Below are positions 47,471 to 59,610 of a DNA stretch of 64,000 bases, one piece after another. Positions within the stretch are counted from its first letter, which is position 1. Every line of letters starts with the position of its first letter. Both the position numbers and the translations under genes were made by a program. The notes beneath the pieces were generated by a model, which searched no databases, had not been told where the DNA came from, and saw nothing but the letters and a program-made list of their open reading frames with translations. Source of the stretch: Aspergillus flavus (lineage: Eukaryota; Ascomycota; Eurotiomycetes; Eurotiales; Aspergillaceae); assembly GCF_009017415.1 (NCBI RefSeq), contig NC_092409.1, positions 5,022,001-5,086,000 on the forward strand. The letters are read 5' to 3'.

Positions 47471-50400
47471 CTAGTTCTCAACTGCTTGGCAATAGAGTTG
47501 AATCTCTCCAACTTGGCCTCTGGAAAGCATGTCACGATGTTGTTCCCGCCATTCCATAAACGCCAATTGGACGGCCTCATCGCTGTCAATGGTGACGAAA
47601 TCTCCATCCTCGTCGCGGTAGCGTAGCCTGACCGATTTGCTGCCTATTGATCGATTGGTGAACCGGGCCAATTTCGCATCCACTCGGTCTGTGAGCGAGC
47701 GGAACATGATGTTGCTGGCAATCACTAGAGTGACGTAGTTATCATCGAAATTAACCTTCGCTTTGAGTTGGGTCGGCATGAGAGGCTCCTCCTCTGGTTC
47801 TTGGCTGAGAGGGGATGTAGGCTGATCTGACACAGGCTGAGTCATTCGAGATTCAGAGTACTGGGGTTCATGGAAATGCGTGTTTTGTCCGTTGGGAACA
47901 TTTCCGTTTCGGCTAGGTAGACTGGTGTTGGTTGGTGAATTGGCTTGACTTCTATTAACAGGCGCCTTCATGCTGGCCATGTGAGCAGGGATCGGTGGAA
48001 CGGGCACGTTGTCGACCGTCTGCATTGTGTGTGCGCCCATATACCGACGCGATTCGGGGTTGTGGTGGTGTATATCTGGGCTACTCGCAGAACGCATCCG
48101 CTGTGCCATGCCATTAGAAGTGCCAGACATAGGAGGTAGTGAAGGACGCTGAGCGCCTCGCCCATTGGGTGCACCGCTGAAATAGGGATTCGAGTTCGAG
48201 CCATCTCTAGAAACGCCGCGAGACAACGCAGGTGCGGTATACCGATTGGGCTCTTCGTTCCATGTACTGCCTGGAGTCGGCTGACGGCCATACGAATAAC
48301 CAGCAGTAGACTGCGAGCTTGACCTTGTGGACGGAGTTTCGGCAACAGGCGAAAAGTATGAGTTACCGTTTCGCTCGGCTGGGGACATACTACCACCGGG
48401 GAACTGTGTATGCACAGAAAGGTTCGGGTCTGGCATTGGGAAGCGAAACTTATTTGACAGGGGCGGGCCTGAACCACCACTACCACCGGTTGCGGACCGT
48501 GTCCGGAGACTAGTGCTTGATGCATTGCGACTCATAGGAAATTCGGAGAAGAAGCCAGCCTCCTTAGTTGCTTGTTCATCGGCATCATGTTCAAGGTACG
48601 GATTGGGCATATTCGCCATGTTCCTCATGTACGTGAATTCTGTCTCCGATGTACCGGTATTCCGTGCGCTGCGGTGTTCTGCTTGAATTGCTCGTTGGTT
48701 GTCAATGTCCCTATACCATTTGCGCATGGCATCTTCATTTTGATAGCGTATGATAAAGTTGTCCACTACGCCCGGGTCACCTTTCCAAAAAATTTGGATA
48801 CGATAAGAACCTGTAAAACAGTGTCAACCCAGCACAAGTATTTTTGAGAATCGAATATAGTCTCGTACCTGGCTTTTGATAGCAAGCTATATCCGTTACG
48901 TTTGCCATGTAAATGCGACCCTTAAGCTGCAACCGTGGTTTTCCTTTCACAGTAGTAGCTGGTTTATCTTTGCCGACAATCAGTTTCGTTTTCTGCTTGT
49001 TCGGATTGATATCTTTGCAGCAGAGAAGGATACGTTCGAAAAGGTAGATGTGGTACTAGACTCAGAAAAGGGACAAGTCAGCAATCATTTGCTCCACAGT
49101 GGAATTTTTGTTTTTCTTGTTTTTTTCCCCTGGGACCCGAAGTGATCTTTGATGTTAGATCTGGACACATGAGCCTGACCAGATGATGAGGGGTGGGGTG
49201 TTCTGATCTGTGTGTCTTGTAGCCAATTTTGTGGCAACCATGTACATGTCAGATTTCTAGCTAACATGACTGTTCTTGCGAGGCATTTCATGGACCAGAA
49301 AGTGTCATAAGAGAACAGCATGGTAGTAAGGCAGGTTGGGTAAGATGAATGGAGCTCACAGGCCGGAAATATCAAACTAGTGTCTGGGAGGGAACAAACC
49401 TCTCTTTCTGAATCCTTGCCATTGTCTCCCTTCAAAACGGTAAATGTGCCGAAGCGAAGCAGGTCACCAAATGATTCTATTTTAAGCGACTTCCAATCGT
49501 CTACTCGTTCGTCTAGCTCTGTGAATGCCGAAGCCAGGTGTTCTTTGTCGATAGCATCGTTTGCAGAATCAAGGACAGACTGAATGGAGTCGATGGCACG
49601 GGTAATGTCCGTCTGCAACTCTGGGTTTTCGGTCTGCTTGCGGAGTTCCTGGGAAAAAAAATTTAGTACGTCGCGACGGACAATGGCTATGAGGATGACA
49701 CAGAACACTCACGGAAAGCATCAAAGGATATTTGGTCAGACGTTGAAAAGGCTTGACAAAGAACCCATTAAGTGTTGAAGGTTGAGCCACCATCTGCCTC
49801 AAGTCAACAGTCCTAGGGGCTGCATGGATTCTGTCCCATTCCTTCAGGCAGACTTCGTCGCAACGCATTTGATTGGCGATAAACGGTTCATACTGCCGGA
49901 AAGCATCCTCGTGCTGGATAAACAACTCGCCCCAGTTTTGCCTCTCTTCCGGCAAGGCATAATGCTGCTCAATGCGAATCAAGAATCGTTGGGCGAAATC
50001 AAGGAGATTGTTTAAGTTCAAAAATATTTGGTGGCTAGGGTCGCCGGTAAGAGCCCCAGTCTCCTCCAGCTCTTTCTTGAGTAATTGTAGATTTTGAAGA
50101 TGGTGGACATAGTCGCGCTCCGTCTCCAACAACTCCTTAAGGATGTGCTCCCTCTTGGTAAGTTTCACAGTTCCTTTCTCCGGGGCGCGGGATGAGACAT
50201 CGGATGTTCGCTTCAGCTGACCCTGCATTTCTAAAATGTCCAACACACGATTCACCATCTTGATCACTTTGATAAAGCCGGTTGTGCTCTCACCATACAA
50301 GTCGGTGATTAGGAAGCAGTCTTGTTGAGGAAAGCCCAACTCTTTGAGGGATGCCTGTAGGAATTTGAAGGTGGCAGCCTTGGGACGTTTTGCTTCGGGG

Positions 50401-50687
50401 ACCTTTTCAGGGTCGACCTCGAGGACCTCTTCAGGGCTTGAGGCGTTGTAGATGGTCAACAAGGGGTAACCTTCCCGAAGGCAATTCCATAGTGACGCCA
50501 CAGGGTCAGTATTTCCCTGTGCGAGATCCTCCTCATCCATCTCTCGCAGGTGCGATTCGAAGTTCGGGAGTTCCGCGAGGCGCTTTTTGAGATTGACGCA
50601 GCTCTGATAGATCGACTCACCGCCGCGGCGGTTGATGATATTGTCCTCGGCGATAGGACCGCTTGTCATGACTGCGGTCTCCGCCAT
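47471..50687 (-). CDS. CDC24: Cdc24, Rho/Cdc42 guanine nucleotide exchange factor
   Basis: Four minus-strand exons, 50687-49713, 49648-49400, 49055-48869 and 48810-47471, join to 916 residues from MAETAVMTSGPIAEDNIINR. The product activates Cdc42 at sites of polarised growth. The calponin-homology-like domain lies at about 50-160 (ASLWNCLREGYPLLTIYNAS, LITDLYGESTTGFIKVIKMV). The RhoGEF/DH domain lies at about 174-370 (HILKELLETERDYVHHLQNL, QPSTLNGFFVKPFQRLTKYP). The PH domain lies at about 385-530 (YHIYLFERILLCCKD, GSYRIQIFWKGDPG). A long Ser/Pro/Asn-rich linker precedes the C-terminal PB1 domain at about 818-912 (KAKVNFDDNYVTLVIASNIM, RYRDEDGDFVTIDSDEAVQL), which binds the Bem1 scaffold. The intron after exon 2 is unusually long at 344 nt. 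A longer N-terminus through an upstream exon is possible. Confidence 0.94.
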
Positions 50688-50984
50688 TTCGACTGTCGGC
50701 CGACTGGGACCGTGCGGGGAAACACCGACAGCTTTATGGGGAAGATGGTTCAAATCTGCGCAGCAGACTAACAAAGGGAGTGAGTGGATAGCGACGATAG
50801 ATGTGGTTGTACAAGAATCACGTCGAGCATGGATTACAGATTGCGAGCCGGTGGACCGATGCGGGATGGATGGCGCAAGCGAGCAGCTAAGGAGTGAGTG
50901 GAGATAGTGGTACGTTAACTATCCCTAAAGCTGAGTCAAACGACGGTTCCGTGTCTCGACCTTTCAGTAGGTTTGGTTTTAGAA

Positions 50985-51037
50985 AAATGAAAAAAAAAAA
51001 AAGAAAAAGAAAAAGAAAAAGAAAAAGAAAAAGAGAA
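50985..51037. repeat. AAAAAG hexanucleotide repeat
   Basis: An A run grades into several AAAAAG units. It lies about 300 nt upstream of CDC24 and would read as pyrimidine-rich on that gene's strand. Confidence 0.75.
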
Positions 51038-51122
51038 TAAATATGTCAGGTGTATAAATACCCTAGTCAAGGGGATCGAGCGATTGTCTTTTCTAGGTTT
51101 TCTTTGAATTTTCCTTTTTGGC

Positions 51123-51140
51123 TTTTTTTTTTTTTTTTTT
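51123..51140. repeat. T18 run
   Basis: Eighteen consecutive T followed by GGC and a second short T run. Low-complexity sequence upstream of CDC24. Confidence 0.75.
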
Positions 51141-51958
51141 GGCTTTTTTGATCTTTTTTTTTACCTGAAGGTCAAAATTTCTGGCCCTTGCTGGCAACAG
51201 CCTCCAAAGACCGGGAAATTTGGGAGGGTTCAAAGATAGAAAGGGTGAGTGTGGGGTTTGCCGCTGCAACCAGGCAAGCGTAATAGAAAACCAGAAGGAA
51301 AGGATCAAGAGCCGTCTTCTGGTGTAAGGCTTATAGTTAAATAGTAAAATTGAAAACTGGTGAAGGAGTGCAAGGCGCAGAGGAGAAAAAGGCAGGAAAG
51401 AAAGAAAGAACCATCAAGATCGATCAGTATGAAGGATGGCAAGAGAAAGGAGACATAAGAGGGAGGAAGAAGAGCGAGCGAGCGAGCGCGCGAGAAAGAG
51501 AGTGTGAGTGCAGTGAGTGAGAGTCCAGGCCACCAGCCAGTAAGGAAATGAGGTGGTTCACTTGCCAGATCGGGGTAGCGCGCGTCGGGCTCCTTAGGTT
51601 GGCTGGTGAATGTTCAATGGTTCAGTGATTTGAAAGGGGGCATAAGGGGAGGGGGGAAGCACAAGAGAGGTGGAGTGGAGGGGCCAAAGGGCATTTGAAC
51701 AGTGATGGACTAGTGCCCAAGTCAGTTAGTCTGCTGTACAACGGGAAGTATGTATGTTGTATCTACTGGGAAAGTATGTACAGGATGAAGTATACTACAT
51801 AACTTACGCTGTAGTGGTTAGGTTTAGCACATACTTCAACATTGTACTGACCAGTAGTACTCTGATTCAGATACATGAAGCACATTTATTATAGAACAAG
51901 GGGGCTAAATATGACCTTGATTTCTCATCAGCCCCCAAAATAAAAAAGAAATCATTGG

Positions 51959-52007
51959 TACTCCGTATGGTGGGTGAATTTCAAACTTGGTGCGGATGTA
52001 CGGAGTA
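51959..52007. repeat. Inverted pair of the 9-mer TACTCCGTA / TACGGAGTA
   Basis: TACTCCGTA at 51959-51967 faces TACGGAGTA at 51999-52007, 31 nt apart. Identity does not extend much beyond the motif. The same 9-mer occurs four more times in this window, always between genes. Confidence 0.6.
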
Positions 52008-54449
52008 GGGAATCAATCAATCCCTCGAGACCAATGCAAGAACCGGGGTTGGGTTAAAGATTCCGTGACTAAACTCTTCCCAGGTTTTCCAAACAACCGA
52101 CAGTAGGGGCTGGGGCATGAATGTCGGATGCACATCGGGTTGCATGAAGACTCATCTCTTACATGAAGTGTTTGAGATTTTGACTAGTCTGAACTAGCGC
52201 GATAATTAGGCACGGGTCATATTATGATTTCCCCTGCCGAAGTATCAACTACTTTGGGTGCGTTTTATTATGGAGTGGGGGTTCAGTTACTAGTAAACAA
52301 GACTTTTACAGCCGCTGTCATCGTTCGATCCTGGTGTGATGATACTGCACCCCCCAACATGATGTTTTCTTTTTTTTTTTCTTCTTCTTTCTGTCCCCCC
52401 TACTTCTACTTAATCTTTGATTTTTCATACTTAATTGTGTAAAAAGAAAAAGGAAATATTAAAAGGTCTTCCTCTACTCCTGCAGAATGGGGCAAGGAAG
52501 GGGCGCCGGGGCGAGATGAAAAAATATAAATAGAATAGAATAAAATTGATGGTTGTAAGTATATTCCGTTCAGCCCTAACCTATTGGACAGCGGACTATC
52601 TCTCAGGCCCGACTCGAGGATTCATGTGAATCACCAGAATTAGTCGCATTTGTCTATGATTCACAAGGAAGTTCACAACAGTATATTCATGAAGCTTTGA
52701 AGTGCTGTCAAAAGTACAACACGGTTATCTCCCTGAGAGTTAGTTTGATCTTCTTCCCTCCTGGCAGTGGCTGTTCTCCACTGAAGGAGCATTTGTTAGG
52801 TGTTGCTTAGCCCTATAAGACAATAACAGTCTATTCCACTCAGACTATGTATGTATAGCAAGCAAGAGCAACCAACATGACATTGCCCGTCACGCGCCAG
52901 GTGTGAGAATAATAGAACATTGGATATGAATGCCCCTGGGACGAAGCTGATCAAAATTAACTAATTAGTATATCTAGCCTTGCAAGACTATATGACCTTG
53001 AGCCGGGCAGGTTTGGACCCTAAGTAGCAGTTGGACTACTATTCAATTATCTTTTCCCCTATATAGTGAATAGGAAGGTAGGCACTAAGTATACGGCGAT
53101 CATATGTAGTCATTAATTGGTTGTCTAGTCATTGCTGACTCAGCCCTGTACATTCCTGAAGTTTCTCCAGATAATCTGGATGGAACCTGGAACAAGCATA
53201 TTGTAACCGTGGCTTGCTAATTCATCTTGGTATCCTGCTCTCGTTAGCAACTCCAGAATGGGTATACCCACTAGTCTCAAGGAACCTAGCTGTTTCAAGT
53301 AATGATAATCTATGGAGTTCCATGTCGGCTATGGATTAAATTGAGATTGCGCCATCGCTCCTACTGGTACTTAAACGTACACAACCAATCCACAAGGTTA
53401 TGTGGACCGGTGAAGAGAAAGAAGGTCGTCAAATCTGGATCCTTTGGGGATTGCTCGTTAACCATTCTTGACAGTTGATGGTGGTACATACCGAAGTAAT
53501 CGAGTCTAACTCTTGGCCAACAAGAATCGGACCTGTGAAAGGGTTTAGGATATACTGGGTTATATCAGCAAAGAGAGCGATGAAGGTTACATTCTCAATC
53601 CTAACAAGTTTTCACCGCTACATAAAACTAAGCAAGTTGTATTACTGGATGCTTGAACCCTCGGCCTGGTTTCTGAGAGGCTTAGCTGTCACAGAGGAAG
53701 TACACGTACAGGTTCGTCGGTGTAGCTGCAGTGTTGGAAGGGATACCGCTGCACGTTTTCTGGAGAAGAGCCTGAAGTATGAAGTACCAGTATCTAGATC
53801 GGGTGTATCTATAATCAGGAAAATATTGGACCAGGAAGGTAACCTTGATGTTCTAGATACAGTACAGCGGTACCGAAAGTGGAAGGTAATCTTGCTTTCC
53901 ATACTACTAGTATGTACATACATATGTAGTAGGTATGGATTTCAAGGTCGAATCTTCTATCAGAGTAGGTAATGTTTGCTTCCTTCCTGGCCTGGTAAAT
54001 ACCCCAGCCGTACTCAAAGAAACTAAAAATCTGACGTGACCCGTACCGTACTTGGAAGAAACAAACAACAACCTGTGTAAGTCTGACTAAACCCGGTTGG
54101 GTATCGATAGTCAAGTCACCTATCAATCCGCCGCCAACGCTCTCTGACGACAGTCCCTGCCCCAACTTCTTTCAATATGGCGTTTAATCACCGTCTCTAA
54201 GGCCCTTCAATGCTAAGTTTCGATATAAGTCTCGTTCATGCTTGCACTTGAAAGCGTGACGCGGTCGACTTACAGGGACACAAGCAGTCCAATATCCGCC
54301 TGTTTTGCTGCCAAGTAAGAAGACAAACAACATCAGCTAAGCTGCGCGCCGAGTGAGCTGAGGCCTGGGGCACCCCCCGTGTCAGTTCAGCAAAAAGGTG
54401 GATCTGACTGCTGCACCTCGACCCTCTTGTTGCTGTGACGAAAGGACTC

Positions 54450-57064
54450 ATGGCTGGAGAGACTACCGCCGCCAATTATTCCCCCGACCTCACCGCCCCC
54501 TCATTACCTGCACCTTACAGACTAGACGAGGGTTACTCGGACGAAACTAGAAGCCAGGTGGACAAGGAACTTGCGGACCTGCCCTCGGATGATGTGATGC
54601 CTCTCCCCGATTGGCTTCTAGCGAATAGCGAAGAAGATAGGGCTGGTGCGTTGAACCTTCCCGCCAGCCAGCGCCGTTCGCGTCTCTGAACGGCCAAACT
54701 GATGTCTTCCGCCTTTTATTTGTCGGCATTGATGCTTACTATTCATCATGTATAGAGATTGCCTACAGTTTATTACGCACACTACCCACTTCTACCGTGG
54801 CCGCGGTTGTCGACCGCCTTGCGCCTGTGTTGCACATGGATCCCGTTGTCAAGCTCCCCCCCGAGATCACCTCCGAGATCTTCTCCTACCTTGAGCCCAA
54901 GACTCTCTTGACAGCTTCATTGGCATCTCGTGCCTGGCGGGGCCGTATAATTGACTCTGGTCTGTGGCGAGGAAAGTATATCGATGAAGGCTGGCGCGTT
55001 GATATTGATGCAATCCGTTCGTTTGAGGAAAGACAATCCAAACTTTCGTCCCCGAGTCTTCGTAAATCCCGCTTAAGGAACGCCGATACAGATGATGGAG
55101 AACCGAAGAATAAGAAACGCGTACCTCCATGCTGGTTAGACTCGCGTTCGACAGGATATGTGGGCAGTTACATAATCGGGCGGCAAGATGGACAACAAAC
55201 CTCTGCGGAGGCTGATACTGAGGGTGATCACCTCATGAGCGATGTTGCAAATGACCAGAGCGGGTCAACTTCCTCTGAACACCAGTTACGCTCGAGCAGC
55301 ATTCGAGAGACTCAGACAGAGCTCTCTCGCACCACGCCTGGACCCATGCCATCATCAGCTCAGTCGTCCCCAAAATCCTCTATTTTGCTGCGGATGCCCA
55401 ATGGTGGTGTCAGAATTAACTGGCTTCATCTCTATAAGCAACGTAGACGACTGGAAGAGAATTGGAATAGAGGTCGCCTCACAAAATTCCAGATTCCCCA
55501 CCCTGAGCACTTGGCGGAGTGCCACAAAGAATGTATATATTCAATCCAATTCTGGGGGAATTGGCTGGTGAGTGGTAGTCGAGATAGGACTGTCCGAGTT
55601 TGGAATATAGATACGCAGAGACTGCGTTATCGCCCTCTTGTGGGCCACTCCAAATCGGTGCTCTGTCTCCAATTCGATCCCCGACCCTCTGAGGACATTA
55701 TCATGACTGGGAGCAGCGACAAGAGCGTCATCATGTGGCGATTTTCCACTGGTGAGAAACTCAAAGAGATTGCACCCGCTCATCAGGACTCTGTGTTAAA
55801 CCTCAGATTTGATGAGCGTTATCTTGTCACATGTTCTAAAGATAGGTTGATAAAGGTTTGGAATCGGCGTGAGCTAATGCCCGGTGACAAAGAATATCCT
55901 GTGGTCCATCATGGATCTGGGGTTATGTTTCCAGCGCACATCGTTGATATAAGCGAGCTTCCTTCCCCTATTACAGAAACAGAGCTAGCTAAGCGTCAAA
56001 TCCGAAGCCTAGCTCCGTACTCTCTTTTAATGACGATCGCAGGGCACGGCGCTGCAGTTAATGCTATCCAGATAAGCGAAGATGAGATTATTTCCGCTTC
56101 AGGTGACCGGTTAATCAAGATCTGGAACATCCGCAGTGGTATCTGCAAGAAGACCCTTGTGGGCCACGAGAAAGGTATCGCATGCGTCCAGTTTGATGGC
56201 CGGCGTATCATTAGCGGAAGTAATGATGACTCCGTTCGCATCTTCGATCACAGCTCCGGTGCGGAGGTTGCTTGTTTATCTGGTCACGCCGACTTAGTAA
56301 GAACCGTCCAAGCTGGCTTTGGCGACCCACCAGGAGCTGAAGAGGCTATGAAGATGGAAGCTCTGGCTGTTGATAACGAGTTCCGTGATGCTCGACGCTC
56401 TGACGAAGCTGTAGACTACGGTCCAAGAGCTCTCAGACGTGCCGGCCACCACCAAAACACGGCTGGTTCCAGAAACCCAAAGGATATCAAGGCTCTGGGT
56501 GCTCATATCCCACCAGGAGGAGGCGGAAGTAAGTGGGCTAGAATTGTCTCTGGTTCGTATGACGAATTAGTGCTTGTCTGGAAGAAGGACAGAGATGGCG
56601 CCTGGGTCGTCAGCCAACCACTGTCTCATGTGAAAACTTTGAAGCAAATCAACGGAGAGGATACCGATGATGAAGCTCCTCCTCGTAATCCACGAAACGC
56701 CTTTGCCCAGCAAGCTCAGAGAGTTCGACCGCCCAACCCGGCTGCCGGCCCAGCAACAAATCATCCTTTCACCCCTCAGCTTCAACAGCATCCACCAGTT
56801 GTGCAAGCTCCAGGAGCGACGCACCACAATCACCATCATCACGCAGCGCGAAACCAGCAAGCCCGTGCAAATAATAATAACAACAATAACAACAATAACA
56901 ATAATAACAATGGTAACAACCCGCCATCCTCCAGGGTCTTTAAGGTCCAATTCGACGCGCGGAAAATCGTCTGTGCCACCCAGGACCCAAGGATAGTGGT
57001 ATGGGACTTTGCGGACGACGACGAAGAGATAAAGGAGGCTTCTCAATTCTTTACAGGGCTTTAA
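54450..57064 (+). CDS. F-box / WD40-repeat protein, likely SCF substrate receptor
   Basis: Two exons, 54450-54645 and 54756-57064, join at a split Glu codon to 834 residues. The ATG at 54450 is used because the frame upstream offers only a GTG. An F-box lies at about 93-140 (VVKLPPEITSEIFSYLEPKT, then ASRAWRGRIIDSGLWRGKYI), the Skp1-binding module of SCF ubiquitin ligases. From about residue 315 come WD40 blades: ECIYSIQFWGNWLVSGSRDR, TVRVWNI, DIIMTGSSDKSVIMWRF, RYLVTCSKDRLIKVWN, EIISASGDRLIKIWNI, RIISGSNDDSVRIFD, with a last blade at ~790. An acidic/Ser-rich linker separates the two parts. A run of 14 Asn near 770, preceded by a His-rich patch, breaks the last blade pair. The sequence does not match SconB/Met30 or Cdc4 closely, so the substrate is unknown. 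Confidence 0.9.
56868..56911 (+). repeat. AAT/AAC codon repeat encoding an Asn run
   Basis: A mixture of AAT and AAC triplets encodes 14 Asn within the F-box/WD40 gene. Mixed codons imply an old, partly stabilised repeat. It lies in the loop before the last WD40 blade. Confidence 0.8.
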
Positions 57065-57692
57065 CAATTTACTTTTTTTCTTTTGGACTTCTGCATATGC
57101 AGTTACCGACATGACGTCGGTCTTGGGGCTTTTTATTCTCCATTCTATATTAGCATCCTTTCTCTTTCTTCTCCCATTCTTGGTCTCTATTTAGCCCAAT
57201 TGGATATTGTTATCGATGTTCATTATTGCATGTGAATATTAGGGTCTACGATTTCGATGAAAACTTTCTGAACTCATCATGAGCGTCATATGGAATGTCT
57301 TTGAACTTGTTGTTTACTATAAAACGTCTACCGTTTTCCGAGCATTATTGCATTGAGGAGTAACGGAGTTGACCGGTTCATATCTTTGCAGTATCAAATA
57401 TGGAAACTCGTATGACTAGCCTTCAAGCCATGGATCTCTTAGCTAAGAATATAGTAAAAAGGTGGCGTAGAAACCTCCCTTTTCTTTCATCGAATCGACA
57501 TTATCATCCACAGCTCTCTAAAGGGTTACTTCACAAAGAAGTATAACAATAGTGGACCCTGATGAATACAGACCAGCGTGTACCGATAATCCAATATCCG
57601 TTACATCTTTTATGGCCGTGGAAAAGGTTTCCTGAGTGAACCATATGGCTTACACAACGCCTGATATCCAAAACCACAAATCGCGTCAGCCG
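57065..57692. other. Convergent gap between the F-box/WD40 and serine-rich genes
   Basis: About 630 bp between two 3' ends, T- and A-rich, consistent with 3' UTRs. Nothing else is recognised. Confidence 0.4.
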
Positions 57693-59183
57693 TTAAAGGG
57701 GCTCCTGGGTCTGTTCTAACCATGTGGAGGATCCATAATTTCGAGAGGAGATAAAAGCTTGAAACGACGTCCACATGTCCGAGCAATAACGCCCAAACTC
57801 CTGCACTATGCCCTCCCTGGCACCCAAGTGAGCCGCGCTGTCGTCCGAGACCTGGCTCCTTGCAGTAGCATATGTGTCATTAGAGGCAGTGTTCACGTAC
57901 ACAATGGTATCCTGCTCATTCCTGGCTTCCAGACAGCAGCATAAAAACGAATTAACAATCTTTGAGGCCTGTAACCAACGACCATGTTGGCTCTCAAGCA
58001 TGATACATCCTTCATGGACAGAAGGCTCCGCTGTTGATCGTGTTTGTGTGAGGGAACAGCCGGGGGGTTCGGAAGCTAGTAGAGCGGGCATGTCCACCAC
58101 CGGAGTCCTCCTCGCCCCTGGCTCTAAGGGACGTCTATCTGCGGGACTAGCAGAGGTTGTTGCTGATTGAGTGGTCACCGAGCAGCTTTGCCGGCGTGAG
58201 ATCCTGCTTGGTAGGTATTGTGGACAGGAACTAGGTATGTGGTCTCGGTGGATTGAGTTCTGCCGCTTGATATGGAAACAATGCTCCGTGCCTAATGGTC
58301 TAGTCTGGATAGCGGAGCCGTCACCCTCGTCAATGTGACCACACTGAGCCATAGAAAGGTTCCTTCGATGAAATGGATGTTCGTTTAATCTACCATTCGC
58401 ACCAACTCCATGGGCACTATGCCTCTGGGGGAAGCGCCCTTGGACCACAGCGCTATCAACTGCCCTCACAGCAGTGCATCCTCGCCTATTAGGCCGAGTG
58501 GAAGAGGTTGAAGAGATACCAAAGAATCTTCGAAATGACTCCCCGTAGGATTCGACCCTATTGCTATCAGCAGCGTTGCTGTAATGGTCACGGTGCTGGG
58601 ATTGCCCATTGCTCGGTGCTGAATGGACAGGAAACCGTGCAGAGGAACGGACTGCCTCTTCGGTGCCGAAAGATGGAAGTCCCGGAGGTGTGGGCATCCT
58701 TACCGGTGGTGGGTACGTGGGTAGAATCGGACTCGCAGGGGACACTACACTTCCCAGCCATCTGGAAGCTCTCACTTTTGCATCTGCATCATTGACACTC
58801 GCCGTTTTGCGGTGTCGCTGTTGACCCAGCCGGTCTACTTCTGGTGACTCCTCTGGAATCGGCATGTCCACTCGTTGTACGTCATTTTTCGGCAGTATAT
58901 GGCTTTCAGATGTATTCGGCTTTGATGAACGACCTGCCGTGTACTCGGACGTGGGAGCGACAAACATTGCCATGTTGGCTGCCATTCTGCTATTAAGGGT
59001 ACCACTCGACCTAGGCACAAGGTCTTCCAAACCTGAGCTTACCCTCGCGGCATTATATATTGAGCTTGCATCGCTTGGACTCGATCCAGATGACTCTCTG
59101 GTCGATGCCGGGTTGAATACCGCTCCCCCCCGCCGCAGGGCAGAGTCCGGACTGGTTAAAGGAGAGTGACATCGCAGATCCAT
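57693..59183 (-). CDS. Serine-rich hypothetical protein
   Basis: A minus-strand open frame of 497 codons from the first ATG in frame (MDLRCHSPLTSPDSALRRGG); the frame is open a little further upstream but only from a GTG. The protein is rich in Ser, Arg and Pro and has no recognised domain. Features seen are polar low-complexity stretches (SSGSSPSDASSIYNAARVSS), a Pro-rich patch (ILPTYPPPVRMPTPPGLPSF, ~165-185) and a short hydrophobic, Cys-rich segment near residue 425 (IVNSFLCCCLEAR). The length without stops and the phospho-site-like composition support a real, probably disordered fungal protein. Undetected introns are possible. It sits between the F-box/WD40 gene and the Uds1-like gene. 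Confidence 0.65.
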   Translation of the reverse strand: MDLRCHSPLTSPDSALRRGGAVFNPASTRESSGSSPSDASSIYNAARVSSGLEDLVPRSSGTLNSRMAANMAMFVAPTSEYTAGRSSKPNTSESHILPKNDVQRVDMPIPEESPEVDRLGQQRHRKTASVNDADAKVRASRWLGSVVSPASPILPTYPPPVRMPTPPGLPSFGTEEAVRSSARFPVHSAPSNGQSQHRDHYSNAADSNRVESYGESFRRFFGISSTSSTRPNRRGCTAVRAVDSAVVQGRFPQRHSAHGVGANGRLNEHPFHRRNLSMAQCGHIDEGDGSAIQTRPLGTEHCFHIKRQNSIHRDHIPSSCPQYLPSRISRRQSCSVTTQSATTSASPADRRPLEPGARRTPVVDMPALLASEPPGCSLTQTRSTAEPSVHEGCIMLESQHGRWLQASKIVNSFLCCCLEARNEQDTIVYVNTASNDTYATARSQVSDDSAAHLGAREGIVQEFGRYCSDMWTSFQAFISSRNYGSSTWLEQTQEPL

Positions 59184-59610
59184 TCTGAGGCATGACAGAT
59201 CTGAGAACTGGCATATGTAGTCAACGAAAGGCACTAAGTGACTTGTGAACACGGGATTTGAATGTCACCGTGCCTTCCAACTTGCTCTCAAGTCCAATTG
59301 AGAAGGTGCAGCACTAAAGTGAGTTGGAGGGAAAGAACTACCTGCCGAAGTAAGTGTTTGCGAGGTTCGTTAAAGTCCGTACTGTAGGAGGTATGAGCAT
59401 CACTGAATCGCGCGCTTCGAATAGTACATATACATTTATCAAGTCCCTTAGAATATAAACAACAAGAGGGATCAAAACCGAACCAATATATACCCAGAGT
59501 GAAAAAACATTAATATGTACAATGAAGAAATTATCGGCAGGATGAAGTGAACTCAACCGATATTGGGTGGCTTGAGGTTGAACAAGGAGAAGTTTAGGAT
59601 ATCATCATCG
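59184..59610. promoter_or_regulatory. Upstream region of the serine-rich gene
   Basis: About 430 bp that should hold its promoter and the 3' UTR of the Uds1-like gene on the same strand. No motif is called. Confidence 0.35.

Larger units (their letters stand above)
50688..54449. promoter_or_regulatory. Long divergent region between CDC24 and the F-box/WD40 gene
   Basis: About 3.8 kb between outward-facing starts. It holds an AAAAAG repeat (50985-51037) and T tracts within what is probably the CDC24 leader. It also has a pair of oppositely oriented 9-mers (51959-51967 and 51999-52007). The plus-strand frame at 53475-53972 (165 codons) has no recognisable domain and I do not call it a gene. 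I see no RNA gene. Confidence 0.45.

Noticed and set aside
53475..53972. Plus-strand 165-codon frame between CDC24 and the F-box gene
   Set aside because: No domain, no coding-like composition, and no plausible leader; not called as a gene.
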